Source of the DNA: CANKJK01 sp964400405
GTDB taxonomy: Bacteria; Acidobacteriota; Vicinamibacteria; Vicinamibacterales; UBA2999
Length of the DNA stretch: 64,000 nucleotides
NCBI GenBank assembly: GCA_964400405.1
Contig: CAYNUO010000005.1
Coordinates: 1 to 64,000, forward strand
Direction of reading: 5' to 3'
The position numbers and the translations under genes are program-made. The notes below the pieces were generated by a model. That model saw nothing but the letters and a program-made list of their open reading frames with translations, searched no databases and had not been told where the DNA came from. This document shows, in pieces, positions 53,105 to 61,586 of this stretch; the first letter of the stretch is position 1, and every line of letters starts with the position of its first letter.

Positions 53105-54905
53105 TCTCGTCCGTTTCCGCCTGGCCTCGCTGCTGGCCCTCTGCCTCGGCGTGTCCGCCGGCATGGGCTGCGCCACGGCCGGCTTCGCCGCCCGCGGCCT
53201 CCAGGCCGAACAGGCAGGCGACCACGACCTGGCCGTCGTGGAGTACGCCAAGGCGCTCCAGGCGAAGCCCAACGACCGCGCCACGCGGCAGGCGCTCGAT
53301 CGCGCCAAACTCCGCGCCGCGCAGGACCACTTCACCAGGGGCCGCCGCTTCGCCTTCACCGGGAAGCTGGACGAAGCCCTCATCGAGTACCAGCTCGCCG
53401 GCGAGCTGAACCCCGCGAACAAGGAGATCGAGGACGCCCTGCGGGACATGCGCGCGCAGCTCAAGACACGCGTCGCGATCGCGCGGGAGGGCAAGACGAA
53501 GCTCGAGACGCTCGTCGAGCGGTCACGCATGCTACCGCCGCCGGGGCTCGACCTCCCCACCGACGTCAAGCTCCCCGCGTCGCTCGCGTTCCGGAACGCG
53601 CCGTCGAAGGACGTCTTCACGGCGATCGCACGGTTCGCGAACATCAGCATCGTCTTCGATGCCGACCTCAGGGATCAGCCAGTCACGATCGACCTCCGGA
53701 ACGCGGCGCTCGAAGACGCGCTGGCGGCCGTCTCCACCAGCACGAAGGCGTTCTACCGGGTGACCGGCTCCCGGACAGTCACGGTGATCCCCGACACGGC
53801 TGCCAAACGGCGCGAGTACGAGGAAGAGATCGTCCGGACCTTCTATCTGAGCAACGCCGACCTGAAGGAGACGATCGACGTTCTCCGCATCGTCATCGAC
53901 GCCCGCCGGATCGCCCCGGTCGCGGCGAACAACGCGATTGCCATCAAGGACACGCCGGAGCGCGTGGCCGCCGCCGCCCGCCTGCTCTCAGCCATCGACA
54001 AGGCCCGGCCCGAAGTGGTGATCGACGTCGAACTGCTCGAAGTGGACCGTACCCGTCTGAGAGACTACGGCCTGCAGATCGCCTCGCCCGGCTCGGCCGG
54101 CCTGAACGGGTCGGTCACGGTCGACGACAGCAGCCTGACGCTCCGCAGCCTGCGGAACCTGACGCAGAGCGACATGATGCTGACCAACCTTCCGGGCCTC
54201 TACTACCGGCTCCTCAAGACCGACACGAACACCCGGACGCTCGCGAACCCGCAGCTCCGGACGACGGAAGGCGTCTCCGCGCAGGCGCGGTTCGGCGAGC
54301 GTGTGCCGGTGCCTGTCACGACGTTCGCGCCGATCGCCACCGGCGGCACGGCGCAGCAGCCGATCACGTCGTTCAACTACGAGAACATCGGCGTCAACAT
54401 CGACATCAAGCCGCGCACGCACCATGACGACGAGGTCTCGCTCGAGGTCAAGGTGGCCGTGAGCAGCATCTCCGGTACCGGATTCGGCGGCCTGCCGACG
54501 TTCGGCAACCGCGAGATCAGCACGGTGATCCGGCTGCGCGACGGCGAGACGAACATGCTGGCCGGGCTGATCCGCGACGACGAACGCCGCGTGCTCGACG
54601 GGATTCCCGGCCTGAGCGACCTCCCCATCATCGGCCGCCTGTTTGCGCACTCGAAGAAGGAAACGCAGGAAACGGACATCGTGCTCACGCTCACGCCGCG
54701 CATCATCCGCGTGCTGGATCTGAGCGAGAACGATCTCCGGCCCTTCCGCGTGGGCCGCGAGACGGGGCTGACGACGATCGACCTGCCGCCGCCGATGCCG
54801 CTCGCGCCCGTGGCTCCGGCGATGCCGCAACCCGGCGCCGCGACACCGCAGCCCGCGGTGCCGCTCCAGATCCCCGCGTCTCCGCCGCAGCCGCAGGTTC
54901 GCTAG
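53088..54905 (+). CDS. TPR-secretin outer-membrane protein (GspD/PilQ family)
   Basis: The 605-aa product has a signal sequence and possible lipobox (GMGC, Cys28), a TPR-like helical region (about 35-140), a secretin/TonB short domain (about 165-235, SIVFDADLRDQPVTIDLRNA), an N1-like domain and a secretin core ending EIDIVLTLTPRIIR-like (here ETDIVLTLTPRIIR). It resembles GspD/PilQ but no other type II genes sit nearby. Expected in the outer membrane as a multimeric pore. The last residues are Pro/Ala-rich. It converges on murA with a shared CTAG stop pair. Confidence 0.82.
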   Translation: MMAPADLVRFRLASLLALCLGVSAGMGCATAGFAARGLQAEQAGDHDLAVVEYAKALQAKPNDRATRQALDRAKLRAAQDHFTRGRRFAFTGKLDEALIEYQLAGELNPANKEIEDALRDMRAQLKTRVAIAREGKTKLETLVERSRMLPPPGLDLPTDVKLPASLAFRNAPSKDVFTAIARFANISIVFDADLRDQPVTIDLRNAALEDALAAVSTSTKAFYRVTGSRTVTVIPDTAAKRREYEEEIVRTFYLSNADLKETIDVLRIVIDARRIAPVAANNAIAIKDTPERVAAAARLLSAIDKARPEVVIDVELLEVDRTRLRDYGLQIASPGSAGLNGSVTVDDSSLTLRSLRNLTQSDMMLTNLPGLYYRLLKTDTNTRTLANPQLRTTEGVSAQARFGERVPVPVTTFAPIATGGTAQQPITSFNYENIGVNIDIKPRTHHDDEVSLEVKVAVSSISGTGFGGLPTFGNREISTVIRLRDGETNMLAGLIRDDERRVLDGIPGLSDLPIIGRLFAHSKKETQETDIVLTLTPRIIRVLDLSENDLRPFRVGRETGLTTIDLPPPMPLAPVAPAMPQPGAATPQPAVPLQIPASPPQPQVR

Positions 54906-56161
54906 CTGACCTTCGTCACCTTCGCTCCGAGCGACCGGAGCCGATCCACGAGCTGGCTGTAGCCACGCTCGACCGTTTCGAGCGGCGCGACGCACGTTTC
55001 CCCGTCCGCGGCCAGGCCGGCCGCGATGAGCGACATCCCCGAGCGCAGATCCCGGCTGTCCAGCGTGCGCCCGCCGCGCAGGCGCGTCGGACCGTTGACG
55101 ATGATCCGGTGGGCGTCCGCCAGAAAGAGGTCGGCGCCCATGCCGCTCATCTGCTCGAGCGCGAAGAGACGCAGCTCGTACATCCAGTCGTGGACGAGCG
55201 TCCGTCCCTCGGCCTGCGTGGCGAGCACCGTGACGAGGCTGACCAGGTCGCTCGGGAACGACGGCCACAGGCCCGTGGCGATGCGCTTGACGGCCTTCGG
55301 CTTCGAGGGCCGGACGATGAAAGCGCCGTCCTCCATGCCGCACGCGATGTTCATGCGCTGCAGGACCGCCGCGACCACCTCGATGTCCTCGGCGCGCGCG
55401 CCGTCGATCGCGACTTCTCCACCGGTGATGGCCGCCACGACGGCCCAGCTTCCGGCCTCGATGTAGTCGCCCCACAGTTCGTGCGTCGCTCCGCGCAGCT
55501 TCGTGGCTCCGGTGACGCGAATCGTCGAGCTCCCGGCACCTTCGATGTGGGCGCCCATCTTCGACAGGAACGTGCACAGCTCGACGACATGCGGCTCGGT
55601 GGCGGCATGGCGGATCTCGCTCGTGCCGGCCACCGAAGCCGCCGCGAGAAGCGCCGTCTCAGTGCCGGTGACTGACGCCTCGTAGAGGTACATCGACGCG
55701 GCCTTCAGGCCGTCCGGCGCCTCCAGCACGTGATCCGGGCCGTCGCTGAGCCGGGCGCCCAACGCGCCAAGGGCCTCCAGGTGCGTCGAGATACTCCGGC
55801 GCGCCGGAAAATCGCCTCCGGGAGGCGCCAGCCGCGCGCGGCCCGTCCGCGCGAGCAGCGGCGCGAGCAGCAGAACCGAGCCCCGGAGACGTCCGACGAG
55901 CGTGCGGTCGGCCTCGTGGGTGCGGACCTCCTTCGCGCGGATTCTGAGCGTGGTCGACCCGATGCCGGTCACCTCCGCGCCGAGATCGGCGAGCAGCCGC
56001 GCCATGACCTCCACGTCGCCGATGCGCGGCACGTTGGTCAGCACGCACTCGTCTCCCGTCAGGAGGCACGCGGCCAGCAACGGCAGCGCCGCGTTCTTGT
56101 TGCCCTCGACGGCCACCCGGCCCTCGAGCCGGTGGCCCCCTTCAACGACGAGCGTCGACAT
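54902..56161 (-). CDS. murA: UDP-N-acetylglucosamine 1-carboxyvinyltransferase (MurA), Cys-to-Asp active site
   Basis: MurA makes the first committed peptidoglycan precursor from UDP-GlcNAc and PEP. The 419-aa product has NKNAALPLLAA (Lys22), PSDLVSLVTVLATQAEG and the mobile loop. In E. coli this loop is GGCTIGARP with Cys115; here it is GGDFPARRS with Asp117. Cys-to-Asp enzymes (Mycobacterium, Chlamydia, Borrelia) are active and fosfomycin-resistant. The ATG abuts the end of a MITE that separates it from murB and its old Shine-Dalgarno. Confidence 0.95.
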   Translation of the reverse strand: MSTLVVEGGHRLEGRVAVEGNKNAALPLLAACLLTGDECVLTNVPRIGDVEVMARLLADLGAEVTGIGSTTLRIRAKEVRTHEADRTLVGRLRGSVLLLAPLLARTGRARLAPPGGDFPARRSISTHLEALGALGARLSDGPDHVLEAPDGLKAASMYLYEASVTGTETALLAAASVAGTSEIRHAATEPHVVELCTFLSKMGAHIEGAGSSTIRVTGATKLRGATHELWGDYIEAGSWAVVAAITGGEVAIDGARAEDIEVVAAVLQRMNIACGMEDGAFIVRPSKPKAVKRIATGLWPSFPSDLVSLVTVLATQAEGRTLVHDWMYELRLFALEQMSGMGADLFLADAHRIIVNGPTRLRGGRTLDSRDLRSGMSLIAAGLAADGETCVAPLETVERGYSQLVDRLRSLGAKVTKVS

Positions 56162-56327
56162 CTAGTGTCCCGTCCCGGAGATGCGTTGCATAAGTCCCGG
56201 AGCGCGGCGCCCGGCTGGCAAGGCGCGAAGAGTGAGCTTATTGGGCATAAGTGAGCGATGAGCAACGAAGCCAGGCGGGATGCCCCGCCCGGGAATTATG
56301 TGACGTATCTCCGGGACGGGACACTAG
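56162..56327. mobile_element. MITE-like element with CTAG target duplication
   Basis: The element body (56166-56323, 158 bp) begins with TGTCCCGTCCCGGAGAT and ends with its exact reverse complement. Similarity of the two arms continues inward to about 39 bp with a few mismatches. CTAG occurs directly on both sides (56162-56165, 56324-56327), a 4-bp target duplication of the YTAR type known for IS5-family elements. A small dyad CTTAT-TGGGC-ATAAG lies in the centre. No ORF inside. The murB stop TAG is in the right CTAG and the murA ATG touches the left one. Confidence 0.8.
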
Positions 56328-57409
56328 CTCCCTGTTCCTTTCAGAAACGCGACGCGCGCGTCGTCCTCGAACCCCAGAAAGATCGGCTCGGCGGCGAGCG
56401 CCACGCCGAAGCGATCCAGCACCGCCTGCTTGATGCCGGTCGCGAACGCGACGACATCCTCGGCCGACGCCCCGCCACGATTCACGATCGCGAGCGCGTG
56501 ACGGCTCGACAGGCCGGCCGGGCCGGCGCCCGCGCCACGCGACCAGCCGGCGTGCTCGATCAGCCACGCGGCCGGGACCTTGACGTGGCCCTCGCCCGCC
56601 GGAAACATCGGCGGCCGCGCGCCTGCGTGCGTGCCGAGCGACTCAGCCTGCGCGATCGGCAGCACCGGATTGACGAAGAACGACCCGACGCTCCTCGCAT
56701 CAGGGTTCGTCTCCTCGACGACCATGCCCTTTGCCCGCCGCAGTGCCAGCACGGCCTCCCGCGCGTCACCCGGTGTCACAAGGGGCCGGCCCGCGAGTTC
56801 CCGCTCGACGTCGGCGGCAAACGGGCGGACCCGCGCCCGCGAGAGTCCAAAACGCACCGCAGCAATGATGTACCGGTTCCGGTCGCTCCCACGAAAGCGG
56901 CTGTCGCGGTACGCGAACCCGCATGCGTCCGCGGGGATCGACAGCGCTGCCCCGGTCGCACGCTCGACGACCTCCACCGTGTCGATGGTCTGACTGACGT
57001 CCTGCCCGTAGGCGCCGACGTTCTGCACGGGCGTCCCGCCGACCGTACCGGGAATGCCCGACAGGCACTCGAGGCCCCACGCCTGCTGGCGCACGGCCGT
57101 CTCGACCAGCGCGTCCCACGGCTCCCCGGCTCCGGCACGCACGCGCCAGATGTCGCCGTCCCAGTCTGCGTCGACCCCGCGGATCGACATCCGGAGCACG
57201 AGACCGCGGACGCCGCGGTCGCTGACGACGACGTTGCTGCCGCCGCCAAGCACGGTCAGCGGCAGACCACGGCTCGCCGCCCAGCGGCACGCCGGTGCGA
57301 TACCGGACGCGGCGGTCACCTCGGCAAACCACTCCGCCGCCCCGCCCACCTGGAGCGTGCAGAACGGCGCGAGCGGCACGGCCGCGGCCGGCGCCAGCTC
57401 AGTGGCCAT
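56324..57409 (-). CDS. murB: UDP-N-acetylenolpyruvoylglucosamine reductase
   Basis: MurB reduces the MurA product to UDP-MurNAc with FAD and NADPH. The 361-aa product has the FAD fold with LTVLGGGSNVVVSDRGVRGLVL, GIPGTVGGTPVQNVGAYGQDV, FAYRDSRFRG, and the NPDARSVGSFFVNPVL catalytic Ser block. Its length and Tyr loop are the E. coli-like type I form. The ATG at 57409 overlaps the end of pxpBC by 11 bp. Its stop codon is formed at the MITE border. Confidence 0.95.
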   Translation of the reverse strand: MATELAPAAAVPLAPFCTLQVGGAAEWFAEVTAASGIAPACRWAASRGLPLTVLGGGSNVVVSDRGVRGLVLRMSIRGVDADWDGDIWRVRAGAGEPWDALVETAVRQQAWGLECLSGIPGTVGGTPVQNVGAYGQDVSQTIDTVEVVERATGAALSIPADACGFAYRDSRFRGSDRNRYIIAAVRFGLSRARVRPFAADVERELAGRPLVTPGDAREAVLALRRAKGMVVEETNPDARSVGSFFVNPVLPIAQAESLGTHAGARPPMFPAGEGHVKVPAAWLIEHAGWSRGAGAGPAGLSSRHALAIVNRGGASAEDVVAFATGIKQAVLDRFGVALAAEPIFLGFEDDARVAFLKGTGS

Positions 57410-59188
57410 CGGGCCCCTGCACGTCGTCGAGCAGCGCACGCATCGCGTCCTGCCGCGAGCACAGCGAGAGTGTCAGCGCATCACCTGGGCACAATTGTGC
57501 CGCGTGATCGAGGTCGGCGGCGATCACGCTCAGCACCTGCGGATACCCGCCCGTCGGCTGGCGGTCCGCCAGCAGCAGGAGCAGGTCGCCGCTCGGCGTG
57601 ACCTGCACGGCACCCGGCACGGTGCCGGTGGGAAGACGGTCCCCTGCCGATGCCGGGCCCGCACGCATGCCCGTCACGCGACACCCCGCCCGGTTGACGT
57701 GCTGCGACACAGTCAGCGGGCGCGCCAGCAGTTCGTCCAGATAGTCGCCCGGCACCAGCGCCGCGTCCGGGCCTGGCAGCACACGCAGCGCGGTGCGGCG
57801 GGGTCGCGCGGCAGCACCGGCAGGACCGGATCGGGCGCTCCACGGCGGCGCGCCGGCCGGCGTGCCGATGGGCAGGCGGTCGCCCGCCAGCAGAGAACGT
57901 CCGACGCCCCCGCCGAATGCCGCGCCGAGGCACAGCGCCCGGCTCCCGAGCACGACCGGCACGTCCACGCCACCGGCCACCGCCAGGCACGCGCGGAGGC
58001 CACCGTGAAGCGGCCCGCACCGCACCACGCCGCCCGGCGGCACGGCGACGGCCTGTTCGGCGGGCACGCTCCGGCCATCGATCTCGACGTCCATCGCCGC
58101 CCCCGCCCAGGCAATCAGCGCCGCCTGCTCGAAGCGCAGGTCCGGACCGACCGCCGAGANNNNNNNNNNNNNNNNNNNNNNNNNNNNNNNNNNNNNNNNN
58201 NNNNNNNNNNNNNNNNNNNNNNNNNNNNNNNNNNNNNNNNNNNNNNNNNNNNNNNNNNNGCCCAGGCAATCAGCGCCGCCTGCTCGAAGCGCAGGTCCGG
58301 ACCGACCGCCGAGACTTCGAGCACCGCCGCACCCCCCTCGTTCCCCACGGCACGGTTCGCGCGGCGGCGCGCCCCGGCATCGCACGTGCCGGACACGGGT
58401 ACGCCCATCGCCTGAAAGCCCCAGCGTCCCGCGTCCTGGACACTGGTCAACTGTCCCGGCCGCAGCACGGTCAGCCCACCCGTCAGCCGCACCGGGGCCG
58501 CAGGAGCGGAGGTTCGCGCGGACTCTGCGGACGGCGTGAGGTCGAGACGGTCGACGGGAATCCACCGGATGCGGTCACCGGGGCGGAGCGCCGCGGGCGG
58601 CACAGCCGCAGGGTCGAACAGCGTCAGGCCGGCGCGGCCGATCAGGTGCCACCCTCCGGCGGTGCCCCCGGGGTAGATGCAGCTCAGGCCGGCCGCGAGG
58701 CCGACGGCACCGGCGGGCACGCGGACCCGCGGCGTCGGGCGACGCGGCAACGTCAGCGCGGCGTCGACCGGCGCGAGATACGGAAAGCCCGGCGCGAAGC
58801 CCATCATCAGGACCGAGACGCCGTCGCGGGCGTGGCGCGCCACGACCTCGCCCACCCCGAGGCCCGTCACCGCGGCGACGTCCTCCAGGTCCGGACCGTC
58901 GTAGACCACGGGCACATCGACCGTTCTCGCTGCGGTGTGTGACGGTGCGGGCCGGAGCGATCGCAGCGCCTGCACGAGCGCATCCCCGGCTTCACGCGGG
59001 TCGACGTGGACAGTGACGGCCGAGCACGATGGCACCACGTCCCTCACGCCGGGCAGGTCGCGAGCCACGACCGAGGCCGCGAGGTCGTGCATGGCCGCAC
59101 TCAGGCGCAGCATCGATACCGCCGGCGAGCCGGCTTCGGGACCGGCCACCCACGCGGCGTCGCCAGCCTCACGCCAGACGACAGCCAT
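57399..59188 (-). CDS. Fused PxpB-PxpC (KipI-KipA) 5-oxoprolinase-type protein, split by an assembly gap
   Basis: The N-terminal half (about 1-210) is PxpB/KipI-like (SMLRLSAAMHDL, VYDGPDLEDVA, GFAPGFPYLAP, VPAGAVGLAAGLSCIYPGGTAGGWHLIG). The C-terminal half is PxpC/KipA-like (VLRPGQLTSVQDAGRWGFQAMGVP, DRQPTGGYPQVLSVIA). No stop separates them. PxpABC hydrolyses 5-oxoproline to glutamate; pxpA is not here. The frame changes across 100 Ns, but removing the gap plus one copy of the 55-bp duplicate gives a single 544-aa frame. The ATG at 59188 has a GGAGAG site. It overlaps murB by 11 bp. Confidence 0.82.
58105..58159 (+). repeat. Left copy of the 55-bp duplication flanking the gap
   Basis: This 55-bp string is identical to 58260-58314. 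An exact repeat of this size around exactly 100 Ns is what remains when two contigs that share a 55-bp k-mer end are scaffolded without merging. Confidence 0.95.
58160..58259. other. Assembly gap of 100 N
   Basis: Exactly 100 Ns. The size is a placeholder. The reading frame implies that there is no missing sequence and that the flanks overlap. Confidence 0.97.
58260..58314 (+). repeat. Right copy of the 55-bp duplication flanking the gap
   Basis: Identical to 58105-58159. Both copies encode the same PxpC stretch (SAVGPDLRFEQAALIAW) on the minus strand. Confidence 0.95.
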
Positions 59189-59235
59189 GCCCGGCTCTCC
59201 GCGGTTCAGCGCGGCCTCGTGCAGAGCGGCCCCAT

Positions 59236-60645
59236 CTAGAGCGGCGACCTCTGGCCCAGCGCCGCGAGCAGTAATCCGTGGATGCCGCCGAAGCCGCCGT
59301 TCGACATCACCATCACCACGTCGCCCTCGCGGGCCTCCGCGGCGATCGTCGCCACAATCTGCGCGACCTCCGGAAGGTAGCGCGCGCGCAGACCTCTCGC
59401 CGAGAGGTCGCCGACGAGCTGGACCGCATCGAGCCGCTCCGCTTCCGGCAGCGACGACCGGTAGACAGCCGCGACGACGACGTCGTTCGCGTCGCCGAAG
59501 GCCTGGGCGAACGCGTCCTGGAAGACCCTTCGGCACGACGATGCCGAACGGGGTTCGAAGACCGCCCAGATCCGCCGGTCCGGATAGCCGGCCCGCAGCG
59601 CGGCCAGCGTCTCACGCACAGCGGTCGGGTGGTGGGCGAAGTCGTCGATCACCGTGACGCCACGCGCCTGCCCGACAATCTCGAGGCGCCGCTTGATGCC
59701 GGCAAACGAGGCCAGGCCGTCGACGAGCACATCCGCAGCGAGGCCCGCCCAGTGGCCGACCGCGATGGCGGCCAGCGCGTTCCGCACGTTGTGGTGCCCG
59801 AGCAGCGGCGACCGGAACTGGCCGAAGACGGCGCCACCGTGACGGACCGTGAAGCGCGTGATGCCGTCGCGGGCGGAGACGTCCGTGGCCTGCCAGTCGG
59901 CGCCGTCGGACAGGCCGAACGTCTCGACCGGACTCACGGCAAACGGCTTCAGCCCCGCGGCGCCTTCGTCATCGACGCCGAGCAGCAGCAGGCCGTTTCC
60001 GGGCACCAGATTCACGAGCCGGCGAAACGCGAGCTGCACGGCCGCGAAGTCGGCGTAGATGTCGGCGTGATCGAACTCGACGTTGCCGATGACGGCCACC
60101 TGCGGCAGGTACTTCAGGAACTTCGCCGTCTTGTCGAAGAACGCCGAGTCGTACTCGTCGCCTTCAATGACGAAGTGCGGGCCGGTGCCAAGCTGATAAC
60201 TGGTGCCACCGTCACCGAAGTTCTTCGCGATGCCGCCGACGAGCAGGCTCGGGCTCAGGCCGCCAGCCGTCAGCAGCCACGCCGTCAGCGACGTGGTCGT
60301 CGTCTTTCCATGCGTGCCGGACAGGACGACCGGCTGCGCGTCCCGCAGGAAGTGGTCGCGCACCGCCTCCGGCAGCGAACAGTAGCGCACGCGCCGCTCG
60401 AGCACCGTTTCGAGCTCGGCGTTGCCGCGGGAGATGGCGTTGCCGACGACCACCAGGTCCAGGTCCGGCGTGATGTGGTCCGCGCGGTAGCCGTCCAGCA
60501 GGCGGATACCCTCCGCGCGGAGGAAGTCGCTCATCGGCGGGTAGATGTGCTGGTCCGAGCCCTGCACGTCGTGTCCGCGCCGCTGCAGCAGCGCCGCCAG
60601 CGTCGCCATCGCCGTGCCGCAGACGCCAATCAGATGTACGCGCAC
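59236..60645 (-). CDS. mpl: UDP-MurNAc:L-alanyl-gamma-D-glutamyl-meso-DAP ligase (Mpl)
   Basis: Mpl attaches recycled tripeptide directly to UDP-MurNAc. The 469-aa product is a Mur ligase with HLIGVCGTAMATLAALLQRR, GSDQHIYPPMSDFL (diagnostic for Mpl versus MurC), SGTHGKTTTTSLTAWLL, EGDEYDSAFFDK and IDDFAHHPTAVRETL. The start is a GTG at 60645, overlapping the ldcA stop by 1 bp. It sits after nagZ-ldcA, which makes its substrate, and before pxpBC-murB. Confidence 0.94.
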   Translation of the reverse strand: MRVHLIGVCGTAMATLAALLQRRGHDVQGSDQHIYPPMSDFLRAEGIRLLDGYRADHITPDLDLVVVGNAISRGNAELETVLERRVRYCSLPEAVRDHFLRDAQPVVLSGTHGKTTTTSLTAWLLTAGGLSPSLLVGGIAKNFGDGGTSYQLGTGPHFVIEGDEYDSAFFDKTAKFLKYLPQVAVIGNVEFDHADIYADFAAVQLAFRRLVNLVPGNGLLLLGVDDEGAAGLKPFAVSPVETFGLSDGADWQATDVSARDGITRFTVRHGGAVFGQFRSPLLGHHNVRNALAAIAVGHWAGLAADVLVDGLASFAGIKRRLEIVGQARGVTVIDDFAHHPTAVRETLAALRAGYPDRRIWAVFEPRSASSCRRVFQDAFAQAFGDANDVVVAAVYRSSLPEAERLDAVQLVGDLSARGLRARYLPEVAQIVATIAAEAREGDVVMVMSNGGFGGIHGLLLAALGQRSPL

Positions 60646-61586
60646 TACTCCACCGCCTCCTCGTCGACCACCAGCGCGGGGCCACCCTCCGTCCGCACGT
60701 GCGCGCGCACGCCGAGCGGCAGCGTCCAGACCGGGCCCGTCGTGTGACCGGACGGAAACCCCGACAGCACGGGCCCGTCGAAGTCCGCCAGCACCCGGAG
60801 ACAGACGTCACGGGCGGAGTCCCCCCCGGCGTCGTCACACCCCGGCATCTCGCCGAACACGACCGCCGACGCCCGCGCGAAGACGCCCGCCAGCCGGAGC
60901 TGCGTCAGCATCCGGTCGAGCCGGAACGGCCGCTCGTTGATCTCTTCCAGAAACAGCACGCAGCCGTCCGGAGGGGCAAACGCGAACGGCGTGCCGAGCG
61001 AGGCGCACAGCAACGAGACCGTCCCGCCGACGAGGACGCCGGACGCCGTTCCCCCGCGCAGTACCTCGAGCGACGGCGGCGCCAACGCGCGGCCCCCTGC
61101 CCCGCCGTGGAGCGCGGCCCTGAAGCTTTCGAGATGCACGCCACCGGCACCGGCGGCGATGCGCCGGTCGATCATCGGCCCGTGGAGCGCCGTCAGACCG
61201 CAGCCGGTGGTCAGCCAGCTCAGCAGCGCCGTCGTGTCCGAGTATCCGATGAACAGTTTCGGCGTCGCGCGCAGCAGGTCACGCGTCAGCCACGGCAGCA
61301 TCTGCGCGCTGCCGTACCCGCCACGGGACGCGACGATCGCGCCAATGGACGGGTCCCGCCATACGCGGAGGAACGCCTCGGCCCGGCTCGCGGCCGTGCC
61401 CGCGACATAGCCGTCCCGCGCGAGCGCCGACCGGTCCACGACGGGTTCAAAACCCATCGCGCGCAGCTCCGAGGCACCGCGCTCCAGTTCGTCCTGTTCG
61501 ATGGGGCTCGACGGCGAGATCACCGCCACCCGTGCTCCCGGCCGCACGGCGGGCGGCCTCAGCCGGCCGGGCGCCGACGTGCTCAT
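60645..61586 (-). CDS. ldcA: LD-carboxypeptidase (LdcA)
   Basis: LdcA removes the terminal D-Ala from murein tetrapeptides in the cytosol, making tripeptide for Mpl. The 313-aa S66-family product has VAVISPSSPI at the N-terminus, the nucleophile Ser in FIGYSDTTALLSWL, GPMIDRRIAAG, and LFLEEINERPFRLDR with the catalytic Glu, then SGFPSGHTTG with the His. The ATG at 61586 overlaps the nagZ stop (ATGA). Confidence 0.93.
   Translation of the reverse strand: MSTSAPGRLRPPAVRPGARVAVISPSSPIEQDELERGASELRAMGFEPVVDRSALARDGYVAGTAASRAEAFLRVWRDPSIGAIVASRGGYGSAQMLPWLTRDLLRATPKLFIGYSDTTALLSWLTTGCGLTALHGPMIDRRIAAGAGGVHLESFRAALHGGAGGRALAPPSLEVLRGGTASGVLVGGTVSLLCASLGTPFAFAPPDGCVLFLEEINERPFRLDRMLTQLRLAGVFARASAVVFGEMPGCDDAGGDSARDVCLRVLADFDGPVLSGFPSGHTTGPVWTLPLGVRAHVRTEGGPALVVDEEAVE

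Noticed and set aside
56162..56327. CRISPR repeat or rho-independent terminator
   Set aside because: Only one inverted unit with no spacers and a target duplication; too long and without a U-tract for a simple terminator.
58160..58259. True frameshift or disruption separating pxpB and pxpC
   Set aside because: The frame change is explained by 100 Ns plus a 55-bp duplicate; removal restores one open frame.
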